Source: Demequina litoralis | Lineage (GTDB): Bacteria; Actinomycetota; Actinomycetes; Actinomycetales; Demequinaceae | Direction: 5' to 3' | NCBI RefSeq assembly: GCF_030418455.1 | Contig: NZ_JAUHPW010000001.1 | Location: 310,001-374,000, forward strand | DNA length: 64,000 bases | Made by a program: the position numbers and the translations under genes | In this document: positions 44,246 through 56,251 of the stretch, piece by piece | How positions within the stretch are numbered: the stretch's first letter is position 1 | Layout of the letters: every line of letters starts with the position of its first letter | The notes under the pieces: generated by a model | Databases searched by the model: none | The model's input: the letters and a program-made list of their open reading frames with translations, nothing else | What the model was told of the DNA's origin: nothing

Positions 44246-45244
44246 TCAGACGGGCCGGGTGTGCTCGAGCGCGGCGTGCGCCATCGACTCGAGACGGGAC
44301 AGCGCCCGCAGGTACTTCTTGCGGTAGCCGCCCCGCATCATGTCGGGCGTGAACAGCTCCGTGAGCGCCACTCCCGAAGCCGCGATCACGGCGTCCCGGT
44401 CGTACAACCGGTCCACCAGCGCCACCACCCGCAGCGCCTGGTTCTGGTCCTCGAGCGGCGCGACGTCGCGGAGGGCGAGCCGCTCGACCCCGGCGACGTA
44501 CGCGCCGTAGCGGGACGCGTGGACGTTGACGAGGTCCGCGACCAGATCGGACCACACCGCCGCGGCCCCACCCGGACCGCCCGCGAGCTCGTCGAGCAGC
44601 TCCGGCGACGCCGGCGCCGGGAAGTCCAGCGAACCGCGGTGCCGGTAGTCGGGCCCGTCGATGCGCACCGTCTCGAAGACGCGGGCGACCGCCTGGATCT
44701 CCCGCTGGAAGTCGGAGGCGGCGAAACGTCCCTCGCCCAACGCATCGGGCAGGGTGTTGGACGTCGCCGCGACGCAGGTTCCCGCGTCGGTGAGCTCGCG
44801 CATGAGGCGCGCCATGATGAGCGTGTCTCCCGGGTCGTCGAGCTCGAACTCGTCGATGCACACGACGGCGAACGCCGACAGCGCCTCGCGCGCCTTCACG
44901 AATCCCAGCGCACCCACGAGGTTGGTGTACTCGACGAACGTGCCGAAGGCGGCGCGCGACGGACCGAGCGCGTGCGCGAGCGACGCGAGCAGGTGGGTCT
45001 TGCCCACGCCGAACCCGCCGTCGAGGTACAGCCCGATGCCGGGCCCCTTGCGTGCCCGGAACCGTCGCGTGTGCGGCGCCGCGAACTCGCGGACCTCGGC
45101 GAGCGCGGCGCCCTGCGACGGGTGCGCCGGATCCGGCACGTACGTGTCGAAGGACGCGGACGCGAAGTGCGGCGGCGGAACGAGCGCGGCGATGAGCTGC
45201 TCGGGGGCGACCTCGGGCCTGCGCCCGACCAGCTCGATGCTCAC
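44246..45244 (-). CDS. zapE: Cell division ATPase ZapE/AFG1-like
   Basis: 332 residues, AAA-type. FASASFDTYVPDPAHPSQG; Walker A DGGFGVGKTHLLASLAHA; Walker B VVCIDEFELDDPGDTLIM; sensor ATSNTLPDALGEGRF; C-terminal YRKKYLRALSRLE. In E. coli ZapE destabilises FtsZ rings; the mitochondrial homologue AFG1 acts in protein quality control. In actinobacteria the role is untested as far as I know. GTG at 45244. It lies alone between ppk2 and gnd. Confidence 0.92.
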   Translation of the reverse strand: MSIELVGRRPEVAPEQLIAALVPPPHFASASFDTYVPDPAHPSQGAALAEVREFAAPHTRRFRARKGPGIGLYLDGGFGVGKTHLLASLAHALGPSRAAFGTFVEYTNLVGALGFVKAREALSAFAVVCIDEFELDDPGDTLIMARLMRELTDAGTCVAATSNTLPDALGEGRFAASDFQREIQAVARVFETVRIDGPDYRHRGSLDFPAPASPELLDELAGGPGGAAAVWSDLVADLVNVHASRYGAYVAGVERLALRDVAPLEDQNQALRVVALVDRLYDRDAVIAASGVALTELFTPDMMRGGYRKKYLRALSRLESMAHAALEHTRPV

Positions 45245-45286
45245 GGCGCCCAGACTAACGGGACCTTCGTCCCCTCCCGGACGCGC

Positions 45287-45295
45287 GCATCGTCC
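45287..45295 (-). repeat. GGACGATGC repeat, intergenic copy
   Basis: Exact copy (GGGGACGATGCGC on the minus strand) between gnd and zapE, 10 bases from the gnd terminator hairpin. Confidence 0.85.
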
Positions 45296-45304
45296 CCGCA
45301 ATGC

Positions 45305-45339
45305 GGAACGGGGCGCCGGCCGCAGCCGACGCCCCGTCC
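45305..45339 (-). terminator. Terminator hairpin after gnd
   Basis: Arms GGAACGGGGCGCCGGC and GCCGACGCCCCGTCC with one mismatch and a short loop, 17 bases after the gnd stop. Confidence 0.7.
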
Positions 45340-45355
45340 GGGAGCGATCAGAGGA

Positions 45356-46792
45356 TCAGGCCTCGACCTCGGTGCGGTCGCCCGACCACAGCGTGTGGAA
45401 CGTGCCCTCGACGTCCACGCGCTTGTAGGTGTGCGCGCCGAAGAAGTCGCGCTGGCCCTGGATGAGGGCCGCGGGCAGGCGCTCCGCGCGCAGCGAGTCG
45501 TAGTACGACAGCGACGACGAGAAGGCCGGGGCCGGCACACCGGTGAGGGCGGCCTGCGCGACCACGCGACGCCAGGCGCCCACGCCGTCCGCGATCGTGT
45601 CCGAGAAGTACGGGTCCACGAGCAGCGTCGGCAGGTCGGCGTCCCGGGTGAACGCATCGGTGATGCGGTCGAGGAAGCGGGCGCGGATGATGCAGCCCGC
45701 GCGCCAGATCTTGGCCATGTCGCCCAGCGTGATGTCCCAGCCGAACTCCTCCGACGCCGCGCGGATCTGGTCGAAGCCCTGCGCGTACGCGACCACCTTC
45801 GAGGCGTACAGCGCGAGGCGCACGTCCTCGATGAAGCCCTCGCGGTTGTTGATGTGGAAGTCGCCGGTCGACGCCGTCAGCACGTCCCGGGCGGCCGCGC
45901 GCTGCGCGACCTGCGACGAGATGGCGCGGGCGAAGGTCGCCTCGGCGATGCCGGTGACGGGCACGCCCAGGTCGAGCGCGGACTTCACGGTCCAGCGGCC
46001 GGTGCCCTTCTGGCCCGCCTCGTCCTTGATAACGTCGACGAGCGCCTTGCCGGTGCGCGCGTCGGTCTGGCGCAGCACCTCGGCGGTGATCTCGATGAGG
46101 AAGGACTCGAGGTCGCCCTGGTTCCACTCGGCGAAGATGTCCGCGATCTCCGCGGGCTCGAGGTCGAGGCCGGTGCGGAGCAGGTCGTACGCCTCGCCGA
46201 TGAGCTGCATGTCGGCGTACTCGATGCCGTTGTGCACCATCTTGACGAAGTGGCCGGCGCCGTCGGGGCCGATGTGCACGCAGCACGGGGTGCCGTCCTC
46301 GGCCTTGGCGGAGATCTTCTCGAGGATGGGGCCGAGGGTCACGTAGGACTCGGCGGGGCCGCCGGGCATGATCGACGGGCCGAGCAGCGCGCCCTCCTCA
46401 CCGCCGGAGACGCCGGAGCCGACGAAGTGCAGGCCCTTGGCGGCGAGGTCCTTCTCGCGGCGCATCGTGTCGGTGTACAGCGCGTTGCCCGCGTCGACGA
46501 TGATGTCGCCCTTCTCGAGCAGGCCCGTGAGCTGGTCGATGACGGCGTCGGTCGGGCCGCCCGCCTGCACCATGATCACGACGGTGCGCGGCACCTGCAG
46601 CGAGGCCACGAAGTCCTCGAGCGTCTCGGAACCGATGAACTCGCCCTCGTCCCCGTGCTCCTCGAGCAGCGAGTGCATCTTCTGCGGCGAGCGGTTGTGC
46701 ACCGCCACCGTGAAGCCGTTGCGTGCGAAGTTGCGGGCCAGGTTGCGGCCCATGACCGCGAGGCCGGTCACACCGATCTGAGCGAGCGCCAT
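45356..46792 (-). CDS. gnd: 6-phosphogluconate dehydrogenase, decarboxylating
   Basis: 478 residues, the long form. NADP fold IGVTGLAVMGRNLARNFAR with HNRS after strand 2; DAGNALYTDTMRREKDLAAK; substrate site FVGSGVSGGEEGALLGPSIM; catalytic KMVHNGIEYADMQLIGEAYD; DEAGQKGTGRWTVKSALDLG. It makes ribulose 5-phosphate and NADPH in the oxidative pentose phosphate path. ATG at 46792 follows AAGGA by 6 bases; the start context GGACGATGG is one base off the dispersed repeat. A single transcription unit with its own terminator. Confidence 0.98.
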   Translation of the reverse strand: MALAQIGVTGLAVMGRNLARNFARNGFTVAVHNRSPQKMHSLLEEHGDEGEFIGSETLEDFVASLQVPRTVVIMVQAGGPTDAVIDQLTGLLEKGDIIVDAGNALYTDTMRREKDLAAKGLHFVGSGVSGGEEGALLGPSIMPGGPAESYVTLGPILEKISAKAEDGTPCCVHIGPDGAGHFVKMVHNGIEYADMQLIGEAYDLLRTGLDLEPAEIADIFAEWNQGDLESFLIEITAEVLRQTDARTGKALVDVIKDEAGQKGTGRWTVKSALDLGVPVTGIAEATFARAISSQVAQRAAARDVLTASTGDFHINNREGFIEDVRLALYASKVVAYAQGFDQIRAASEEFGWDITLGDMAKIWRAGCIIRARFLDRITDAFTRDADLPTLLVDPYFSDTIADGVGAWRRVVAQAALTGVPAPAFSSSLSYYDSLRAERLPAALIQGQRDFFGAHTYKRVDVEGTFHTLWSGDRTEVEA

Positions 46793-46897
46793 CGTCCATC
46801 CTTCAAGGGAGGTTGCCGGGGTACGGGGCCAGCCTAGACGTTCGCACCGTGCGTGGCGTACGCGTCCCGTGCCAGGCACGGGGCATAGGCTCCGGTT

Positions 46898-47452
46898 ATG
46901 GCCAGCGACCTCAGCGAGGCGCCCGCGGACTTCCGCGAGGCGCTCCTGTCGCTGCGCGACGCCCCCACCCATCCCTCCGTCCGGCTGACGGAGGTGCCCG
47001 CCCCGCACCGCATCGCGCCGTACGCGGCGGCCATCAGCGGCGAGGTCGAGGGCGAGGAAGCCTCCGGGCGCTTCGTGATCCTCCACGACCCCGACGGCCA
47101 GGCCGCCTGGGAGGGGACGATGCGCATCGTCGCCCTGGTGAAGGCGTCGGCCGACCCCGAGGTCGGCCGGGACGAGCTGTGGGGCGACGTCGCGTGGTCG
47201 TGGCTGTCGGACTCCCTCGCCGGCGCGCCCCACCGCGCCCGCGGCGGTACCGTGACCAAGGTGACCTCGACGTCGTTCGGAGAGATGTCCGACCGACCGG
47301 ACGAGGTCAGCATCGAGCTGCGGGCGTCGTGGACGCCCACCACGACCGATCTGGCCCCGCACATCGCGGCGTGGACGGATCTCATGGCCGCATGCGCCGG
47401 CGTCCCCCCGACGCCCGATGGCGTGCGCACGCTGCCGGGAAGGACCCTGTGA
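46898..47452 (+). CDS. DUF3000 family protein
   Basis: 184 residues. ALLSLRDAPTHPSVRLTEVP and IAPYAAAISGEVEGEEASGR, then WGDVAWSWLSDSLAG and GTVTKVTSTSFGEMSDRPDE, match the actinobacterial DUF3000 family usually encoded just before RNase D, as here. Function unknown. The stop overlaps the next GTG (GTGA). It contains GGACGATGC (47115-47123) within a 16-bp perfect palindrome, read Thr-Met-Arg-Ile-Val. Confidence 0.88.
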   Translation: MASDLSEAPADFREALLSLRDAPTHPSVRLTEVPAPHRIAPYAAAISGEVEGEEASGRFVILHDPDGQAAWEGTMRIVALVKASADPEVGRDELWGDVAWSWLSDSLAGAPHRARGGTVTKVTSTSFGEMSDRPDEVSIELRASWTPTTTDLAPHIAAWTDLMAACAGVPPTPDGVRTLPGRTL

Positions 47453-48705
47453 CCGAGCCCACCGCCGCGTCGTCCCCGGAGGACGATGCGCCCGTCGCCA
47501 TCCCGCTGACCGAGCCCGCGGACGGGGTGCCGCCGATCATCGACACCCCCGAGGCGCTCGCCGAGGCCTGCGCCGCCTTCGCCGCCGGCACCGGCCCGGT
47601 CGCCGCCGACGCCGAGCGCGCCTCCGGCTTCCGCTACGGCCAGGGCACCTACCTCGCGCAGTTCAAGCGCGCCGGCGCCGGCATCGCGCTCATCGACACC
47701 GCCGCGCTACCGGACCTGTCGAGCTTCGGCGAGGCCCTCGGCGATGCGGAGTGGGTGTTCCACGCCGCGAGCCAAGACCTGCCCGGCATGCGCGAGCTCG
47801 GGATGACGCCCGCGAAGGTCTTCGACACCGAGCTGGGCGCTCGCCTGCTCGGCTGGCCCCGCGTGGGCCTCGCCGCCGTGGTCGAGCGCGAGCTCGGCTT
47901 CGCGCTCGCCAAGGAGCACTCGGCTCAGGACTGGTCGACGCGCCCGCTCCCCCACGACTGGCTCGTCTACGCGGCGCTCGACGTCGAGGTGCTGCTCGAC
48001 CTGCGCGACAGGCTCGCCATGCACCTCGAGGCCGCCGGCAAGCTCGAGTGGGCCGAGCAGGAGTTCGAGGCGGTCCGCCTCGCCCCGCCGCCCGAGCCCC
48101 GCGAGGAGCCGTGGCGCCGCACGTCCGGCAGCCACCAGGTCCGCGACCAGCGCGGCCTCGCGATCGTCCGCTCCATGTGGGAGGCCCGCGACAAGGAGGC
48201 CCGCCGCCGCGACGTCTCCCCCGGCCGCGTGCTGCGCGACCAGGCCATCGTCGCCGCCGCGCTGGCCAAGCCCACCTCGCTCGACGCGCTCCTGGGCGTC
48301 CGCGAGTACCAGTCGAAGGGCACCAAGCGCCGCGCTCCCCAGTGGTACAAGGCCGTCGAGGAGGCCATGGCGCTGCCCGACAAGGCCCTGCCCTCGCGGC
48401 GCGCGCCCCAGGGCGACGGCCCGCCGCAGCAGCGGGTGTGGAAGGACAAGCGCCCCGAGGCCTTCGCGCGGCTCACGGTCGCGCGCGAGCGCATCGCCGC
48501 GCTGGTCGACCGCCACGCGGTCCCCGCCGAGAACCTCCTCCAGCCCGACGCGCTGCGCCGCACGTGCTGGGAGTACGCCGACGGCGGCGAGGAGTGGATC
48601 CGCGCGTTCCTCGCGGGCCGCGGCGCCCGTGCGTGGCAGATCGACCTGGTCGCGCCCGAGCTCTCCGCGGCCTTCGCCGAGGCGCAGGTGCCGTCGGAGG
48701 GCTAG
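47449..48705 (+). CDS. rnd: Ribonuclease D-like 3'-5' exonuclease
   Basis: 418 residues. DEDDy exonuclease domain: GPVAADAERASGFRYGQGTY (first Asp/Glu), WVFHAASQDLPGMRELG, and PLPHDWLVYAALDVEVLLDL (Tyr/Asp). Two HRDC-type helical regions follow (RGLAIVRSMWEARDKEARRR and RPEAFARLTVARERIAALVD). It trims tRNA or other RNA 3' ends. Residues 1-25 are an acidic linker with a GGACGATGC copy (47481-47489, Glu-Asp-Asp-Ala). Coupled to DUF3000 by a GTGA overlap. Confidence 0.93.
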   Translation: MTEPTAASSPEDDAPVAIPLTEPADGVPPIIDTPEALAEACAAFAAGTGPVAADAERASGFRYGQGTYLAQFKRAGAGIALIDTAALPDLSSFGEALGDAEWVFHAASQDLPGMRELGMTPAKVFDTELGARLLGWPRVGLAAVVERELGFALAKEHSAQDWSTRPLPHDWLVYAALDVEVLLDLRDRLAMHLEAAGKLEWAEQEFEAVRLAPPPEPREEPWRRTSGSHQVRDQRGLAIVRSMWEARDKEARRRDVSPGRVLRDQAIVAAALAKPTSLDALLGVREYQSKGTKRRAPQWYKAVEEAMALPDKALPSRRAPQGDGPPQQRVWKDKRPEAFARLTVARERIAALVDRHAVPAENLLQPDALRRTCWEYADGGEEWIRAFLAGRGARAWQIDLVAPELSAAFAEAQVPSEG

Positions 48706-48713
48706 GCCCCGCC

Positions 48714-48722
48714 GCATCGTCC
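48714..48722 (-). repeat. GGACGATGC repeat, intergenic copy
   Basis: Exact copy (CGGGACGATGCGG on the minus strand) 9 bases after the RNase D stop, next to the 40-bp-period array. Confidence 0.85.
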
Positions 48723-48742
48723 CGCCGCGCGACACGCCCCGG

Positions 48743-48831
48743 TGGTACCACTCGGGACGAGGCGGCCCCCGAACGTACCGATTGGTACCACTCGGGACGA
48801 GGCATCCCTCGAACGTGCCGATTGGTACCAA
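48743..48831. repeat. Three-copy TGGTACCA array, 40-bp period
   Basis: TGGTACCA at 48743-48750, 48783-48790 and 48823-48830, exactly 40 bp apart; the last is TTGGTACCAA. The two 32-bp spacers are nearly identical and contain CTCGGGACGAGG followed by CGAACGT(A/G)CCG. The array fills most of the gap between the convergent rnd and dxs genes. A related pair lies at 17319-17368. The short frames across it are not coding. Confidence 0.85.
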
Positions 48832-48885
48832 TAGCGCCGCGGTGCCCGGGCGCCGGCCGCGCGGAGTGGAACCCGGAGGACCCGC

Positions 48886-50748
48886 TCAGTCCTGGTCGAG
48901 CCGCGCCAGGGTGTCGTCGGCGATGGCCGAGGGGTCGAGGCCCAGGTCCTCGACCAGCTGCGCGCGCGAGGCGTGCTGGAGGAACTCGCGCGGGATGCCG
49001 TGGTGGGACCACTCGGCGCTCAGGCCCTGGAGCCGCGCGAAGCTCGCCCACTCCTGGCCGATGCCCGCGTCGGTGAGCCCGTCCTCGACGGTCACGACCA
49101 GCTCGGCGCCGCCGATCAGCCCGGACAGCCCCTCCGGCACCGGGTGGACCCAGGTCGCGGTGGCGGCGAGGGTGGAGATGCCGTCCGCGGCGATCTTGTC
49201 GGCCGCCTCGATCGCGGTCGCGGCCATCGAGCCGAGCCCCACCACCACGACCCGCGGCGCGTCGCCGTGCTCCGCGAGCACCTCGAGCCCGCCAACCTCA
49301 CGGATCGCGGGGATCGGGTCGCCGACCGCGCCCTTGGGGTACCGCACCACGGTGGGCGCGTCGTCGACGTCGATCGCGTCGCGGAAGGCCTGCCGCAGCG
49401 TGTCCGCGTCGCGCGGCGCCGCGAGCTGCAGGCCGGGCACGTGACGCAGCAGCGCCATGTCCCACATGCCGTTGTGGCTGGGGCCGTCGTCGCCCGTGAT
49501 GCCGGCGCGGTCGAGCATGAAGGTCACGCCCGCGCCGTGCAGCGCCACGTCCATGAGGACCTGGTCGAACGCGCGGTTGAGGAAGGTCGCGTAGACGGCG
49601 ACCACGGGGTGCAGGCCCGCGTACGCGAGGCCCGCGGCGCTGGTCACCGCGTGCTGCTCGGCGATGCCGACGTCGATGACACGGTCCGGGTGCGCGTCGG
49701 CGAACGGCTGCAGGCCCACCGGGGCGAGCATCGCCGCGGTGAGCGCGACCACGTCGGGACGCTCCTCGGCGACGGCGAGGATCTCGTCGGCGAACACCGA
49801 CGTCCACCCGAAGCGCGACGGCTCGATGGGCAACCCGGTCTCGGGGTGGATCTTGCCGACCGCGTGGAAGCGGTCGGCGACGTCCTGCTCCGCGGGCGTG
49901 TAGCCGCGCCCCTTCTCGGTGAGCACATGCACGATGACGGGCCCGGCGAAGTCGTGGGCCTGCTGGAGCGCGCGCTCGACCTGCGGAAGGTCGTGCCCGT
50001 CGATCGGGCCGATGTACTTGAGGCCGAGGTCCGCGAACACGCCGTCCTCGGTGAGCAGGCCCTTGAGGGCGCGCTTGCCGTGCTGCACGGACGAGTACAT
50101 GAAGCTGCGGAACGGGCCGCGGTTCTGGAAGGTCCGCTTGCCCCAGCCGAGGAACTCCTCGTAGCGGCGGTCCGTGCGGATGGTGTCGAGCTTGCGCGCG
50201 AGGCCGCCGATGGTGGGCGCGTACGAGCGGCCGTTGTCGTTCATCACGACGACCACCCGGTCCTGCGAGGCGCCGAGCGAGTTGAGCGCCTCCCAGGCCA
50301 TGCCGCCCGTGAGCGCACCGTCGCCGATGACCGCGATGGTGCTGCGGCCGGTCTCACCCTTGATCGTGTGCCCGCGCGCGATGCCGGCCGCCCACGACAG
50401 CGCCGTCGAGGCGTGCGAGTTCTCGACGATGTCGTGGACGCTCTCCTGACGGTCCGGGTAGCCCGACAGCCCGCCGCGGCGGCGCAGCGTCGAGAAGTCC
50501 TGGCGGCCGGTGAGCAGCTTGTGCACGTACGCCTGGTGGCCCGTGTCGAAGACGATGGAGTCGTGCGGCGAGTGGAACACCCGGTGGATGCCGATGGTGA
50601 GCTCGACGACGCCCAGGTTGGGACCCAGGTGGCCGCCCGTGCGGGAGACGTTGTCGACCAGGAAGTCGCGGATCTCCGCGGACAGCTCGGCCAGCTCCTC
50701 GTAGGTCAGCCCGCGGAGATCCCGCGGCGACCCGATGCGCTCCAGCAC
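48886..50748 (-). CDS. dxs: 1-deoxy-D-xylulose-5-phosphate synthase
   Basis: 620 residues. Thiamine-diphosphate enzyme with SRTGGHLGPNLGVVELTIGI, the TPP motif VIGDGALTGGMAWEALNSLG, NDNGRSYAPTIGGLARKLD and the C-terminal transketolase fold. It condenses pyruvate and glyceraldehyde 3-phosphate, the first step of the MEP isoprenoid path. The N-terminal LERIGSPRDLRGLTYEELAE is standard, and length is normal. It follows acnA on the minus strand with a 180-base gap that contains the acnA terminator. Confidence 0.98.
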   Translation of the reverse strand: MLERIGSPRDLRGLTYEELAELSAEIRDFLVDNVSRTGGHLGPNLGVVELTIGIHRVFHSPHDSIVFDTGHQAYVHKLLTGRQDFSTLRRRGGLSGYPDRQESVHDIVENSHASTALSWAAGIARGHTIKGETGRSTIAVIGDGALTGGMAWEALNSLGASQDRVVVVMNDNGRSYAPTIGGLARKLDTIRTDRRYEEFLGWGKRTFQNRGPFRSFMYSSVQHGKRALKGLLTEDGVFADLGLKYIGPIDGHDLPQVERALQQAHDFAGPVIVHVLTEKGRGYTPAEQDVADRFHAVGKIHPETGLPIEPSRFGWTSVFADEILAVAEERPDVVALTAAMLAPVGLQPFADAHPDRVIDVGIAEQHAVTSAAGLAYAGLHPVVAVYATFLNRAFDQVLMDVALHGAGVTFMLDRAGITGDDGPSHNGMWDMALLRHVPGLQLAAPRDADTLRQAFRDAIDVDDAPTVVRYPKGAVGDPIPAIREVGGLEVLAEHGDAPRVVVVGLGSMAATAIEAADKIAADGISTLAATATWVHPVPEGLSGLIGGAELVVTVEDGLTDAGIGQEWASFARLQGLSAEWSHHGIPREFLQHASRAQLVEDLGLDPSAIADDTLARLDQD

Positions 50749-50833
50749 CCGTTGCTCCTCACTGCTGTTGACGTTCCACTGTACGGCCTTCCGGTCCCGC
50801 CGCCCGGCGACGCTGCCGGGTGAGGTGCGGCGA

Positions 50834-50853
50834 GCATCGTGCCGGGACGATGC
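50834..50853. repeat. Inverted pair of GGACGATGC half-matching copies
   Basis: GCATCGT (50834-50840) and ACGATGC (50847-50853) around GCCGGG form a 7-bp perfect stem; the right side is an exact GGACGATGC copy (50845-50853), the left a one-base variant. It lies in the dxs-acnA gap. Confidence 0.65.
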
Positions 50854-50880
50854 GCGGCGCGCCCGGCCCGGAAGGCCGGC

Positions 50881-50910
50881 GGCCCCGCCCGGCGCATGCC
50901 GGACGGGGCC
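50881..50910 (-). terminator. Terminator hairpin after acnA
   Basis: Arms GGCCCCGCCCGGC and GCCGGACGGGGCC with one mismatch around GCAT, 19 bases after the acnA stop. Confidence 0.75.
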
Positions 50911-50928
50911 ACCGAAGCCAAGCGGCGC

Positions 50929-53739
<2,811 letters not shown>

Positions 53740-53875
53740 GCGTCTCCTCCGTGGTGCGGGGTCTCCCGGCGATGGGTCTGGGGCCATCCTAGCCATCGAG
53801 GTTGCGCCGCCGATGCACGTCCGATGCGGGCGCTTCCCTGGCAGGATGTCGGCGGCTCGTGCGACGCTTGAGGTC

Positions 53876-56251
53876 ATGGGGGGACTGGAGGACCTCCGGC
53901 CCGTGAAGGTGCCGGACGGCACACTCGAGCTGCGCATCCACGGCGTGTCCGGCACGCCGCCCGAGTCGCTGCTCAAGGACGGCGCGTTCGCCGTCCGTCT
54001 GGGCACCGTCACCGGCTTCTTCCGGCGCAAGGACGAGCGCACCGCGAAGCCCGGCGAGGACGGTCCCGGCATCGTCGAGGCGTACTCCTGGGGCGGCCTC
54101 ACCTCGGGGAGCCGGTACCTGTCCGCGCTGCGTCTGCTGCTCCTGCCGTTCGCTCTGATGAACGTCGCCGGGTGGATGATGCCAGGCGTCCGCGACGACG
54201 CCGACGGCGCACCGACCGCGCCGGCTGCTGGGGGCGGAGGAACGCGCGACATCATCCACACGCTCGCGGCCCGTCTCATCGCCCTGGCTCTCACCGCGTA
54301 CGCGGTCCTGGGTGCGCAGTGGCTGTGCGCGCTCGCGCTCACGTCGCTCCCGGCGCGCTTCGGGTGGGCCGACGTCGCGCCCGGATGGCGCGACCCGATC
54401 TGCCTGAGCGTCGCGATCGTCGCGATGGCGGCATGGGCCTGGATCGCGCGCCGTCGCCAGATGTCCCACCTGCTGGCCCGGTTCGACGACCCCGAGGGCG
54501 GCGAGACCTACGGCGCCACCGCGCGCGATGCGCTCGTCCGCACCCCGCCCGCGGCGCCTCAGCGGGCCGGGCTCGGCACGTGGGCGCTGTGGAGCGCCGC
54601 TCCCGTCGTGCGGCATCTGTCCTGGATCCACACGACGACCGGTGCGGGCGCGCTGCTCACCCTGTACGCGACCAGCCACGGCGAGGGCGCCGCCGCCACC
54701 ACGGCGCGCATCATCGGCTGGACGATGCTGGGAGGCGGCCTTGCGTGGATGCTCGCCTTCTCGGCGTTCGGGCGCCTCGTCCCGGACGCCTGGCGCACCG
54801 CGGTCGGCCGCGCCACGTGGGGCGTGACGATCGTCGCGACCGTCGCCGTCGGCGTGCTCGCCGGAGGCACCGCCACCGAGGGCGCCACCGCCGCGTTCCA
54901 GCGTGTGCTCGTCATCATCGTGGGCGCCGTGGTCGTGCTGCTCCTCGTCGAGATGGTGGCGGCGCCGCGCCACGGCCCGTGGCGGGGTCGGCTCTTCGCG
55001 GGCGCGTTCCAGGTGGTCGCGTTCGGTACGGCGATCACCGCCGTGTCGGGCGGCGGCGTGTTCCTCGCCAAGGTGCTCGCGCCCCCGGGCACCGGGGTCG
55101 CACCGACGGCGTTCACGTCCACCCTCGCCGTCCTCGGCTTCGGCGCCGTGCTCGTCACGCTCGCGGCGGTGCTGGCGCAATGGCCCGTGCTCAGGCGGCT
55201 GTCGAGCCCCGCATGGTTCATGCGTCTGCGCGCCGTCGCCGCCCGGGCGCGCGGGGTGATCATGACGGGCGCGGCGGCCTTCGCGGTCGGCGGAGTGGTC
55301 ATCGCCGTCCTCGGCAACGTGGCGATCGGCGGAACCGACGCCTTCCCTCCGCCCGTGCGTGGAGGCGAGCTCGCGTGGACCGCCGCGGGGTGGATCCTCG
55401 TCGCCGTCGTCGTCGGCGCGCTCGCCTCCGGTCTGGCCCCCGCGAACCGAGCAGGTGTGGCCGTCGCGGTGGTGGTCGGCGCCGTGTTCGCGGGGGGCAC
55501 CTGGTGGATCCTCGGCGACCAGGCGGACGAACGGTTCACGCAGCTTGCAGTGTGGGTGGCCTTCCTCGCGCCGATCGGCTGGGTCCTCACCTTCATGCGG
55601 TCGGGGTCCAGCGACGGCGGCGCGCGGCGCCAGGTGGGCGTGGTGTGGGACCTCGTCAGCCTGTGGCCGCGCGCCTTCCACCCGTGGTCGCCCGCCCCGT
55701 ACACGGACACCACCATCCCGGAGCTGGTGGACCGGATCGGCGAGCTGGCCAAGGCAGGCGGCGCCCGTCACATCGTGGTCAGCGCGCACAGCCAAGGCGC
55801 GATCTTCTCCGTTCCGGTGGTCGAGCGGATCCTTCGCAGACCGCCTTCAGGGGCCAAGCCCGCATCTCTGCCCGAGACCACGACGGTGTCGCTGCTCACC
55901 TACGGGCAGCTGCTCGACGTCCACTACCGCTGGCTCTTCCCACGGATCTACAACCCCGTGCGCTTCACCGAGCTGAGAGCCTCGCTCACGGGCGATGCCG
56001 CGGCGGACGGCACCCCGCGGCCCGCGCGCTGGCTCAACCTGTACCGGCTCACCGACCCTCTCGGCCATCCGATCGGCTGCCTCGGAGAGCTCAACATCGA
56101 GAACAAGCCCACCGCGGACCCGGAGGGTCCCGAGCCGTACGTGCTCGAGACGGACGGCCGGCGTATCACCATGCAGCACAGCGACTACCAGTACGGTGCC
56201 GCCTACCAGGCCGCCCTCAAGGAGCTCGACGCCCGGTCGCGCGTGCCCTGA
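53876..56251 (+). CDS. Multi-TM protein with split alpha/beta-hydrolase motifs
   Basis: 791 residues, not recognised by name. N-terminal [17 protein letters not shown] carries an oxyanion-like HGxSG. A long middle (about residues 85-580) has ten or so membrane helices. A cytosolic-looking C-terminal part holds [20 protein letters not shown], a lipase-type nucleophile elbow with Ser, and [15 protein letters not shown]. The pieces together suggest a membrane-embedded esterase or lipase with the membrane domain inserted between the first strand and the nucleophile. The ATG at 53876 follows GAGG. It is divergent from acnA. Confidence 0.8.
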   Translation: MGGLEDLRPVKVPDGTLELRIHGVSGTPPESLLKDGAFAVRLGTVTGFFRRKDERTAKPGEDGPGIVEAYSWGGLTSGSRYLSALRLLLLPFALMNVAGWMMPGVRDDADGAPTAPAAGGGGTRDIIHTLAARLIALALTAYAVLGAQWLCALALTSLPARFGWADVAPGWRDPICLSVAIVAMAAWAWIARRRQMSHLLARFDDPEGGETYGATARDALVRTPPAAPQRAGLGTWALWSAAPVVRHLSWIHTTTGAGALLTLYATSHGEGAAATTARIIGWTMLGGGLAWMLAFSAFGRLVPDAWRTAVGRATWGVTIVATVAVGVLAGGTATEGATAAFQRVLVIIVGAVVVLLLVEMVAAPRHGPWRGRLFAGAFQVVAFGTAITAVSGGGVFLAKVLAPPGTGVAPTAFTSTLAVLGFGAVLVTLAAVLAQWPVLRRLSSPAWFMRLRAVAARARGVIMTGAAAFAVGGVVIAVLGNVAIGGTDAFPPPVRGGELAWTAAGWILVAVVVGALASGLAPANRAGVAVAVVVGAVFAGGTWWILGDQADERFTQLAVWVAFLAPIGWVLTFMRSGSSDGGARRQVGVVWDLVSLWPRAFHPWSPAPYTDTTIPELVDRIGELAKAGGARHIVVSAHSQGAIFSVPVVERILRRPPSGAKPASLPETTTVSLLTYGQLLDVHYRWLFPRIYNPVRFTELRASLTGDAAADGTPRPARWLNLYRLTDPLGHPIGCLGELNIENKPTADPEGPEPYVLETDGRRITMQHSDYQYGAAYQAALKELDARSRVP

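Noticed and set aside
48721-48831. The 40-bp array as a CRISPR or as coding repeats
   Set aside because: The spacers are near-identical rather than unique, there are only three units and no cas genes; frames across it give inconsistent peptides on both strands.
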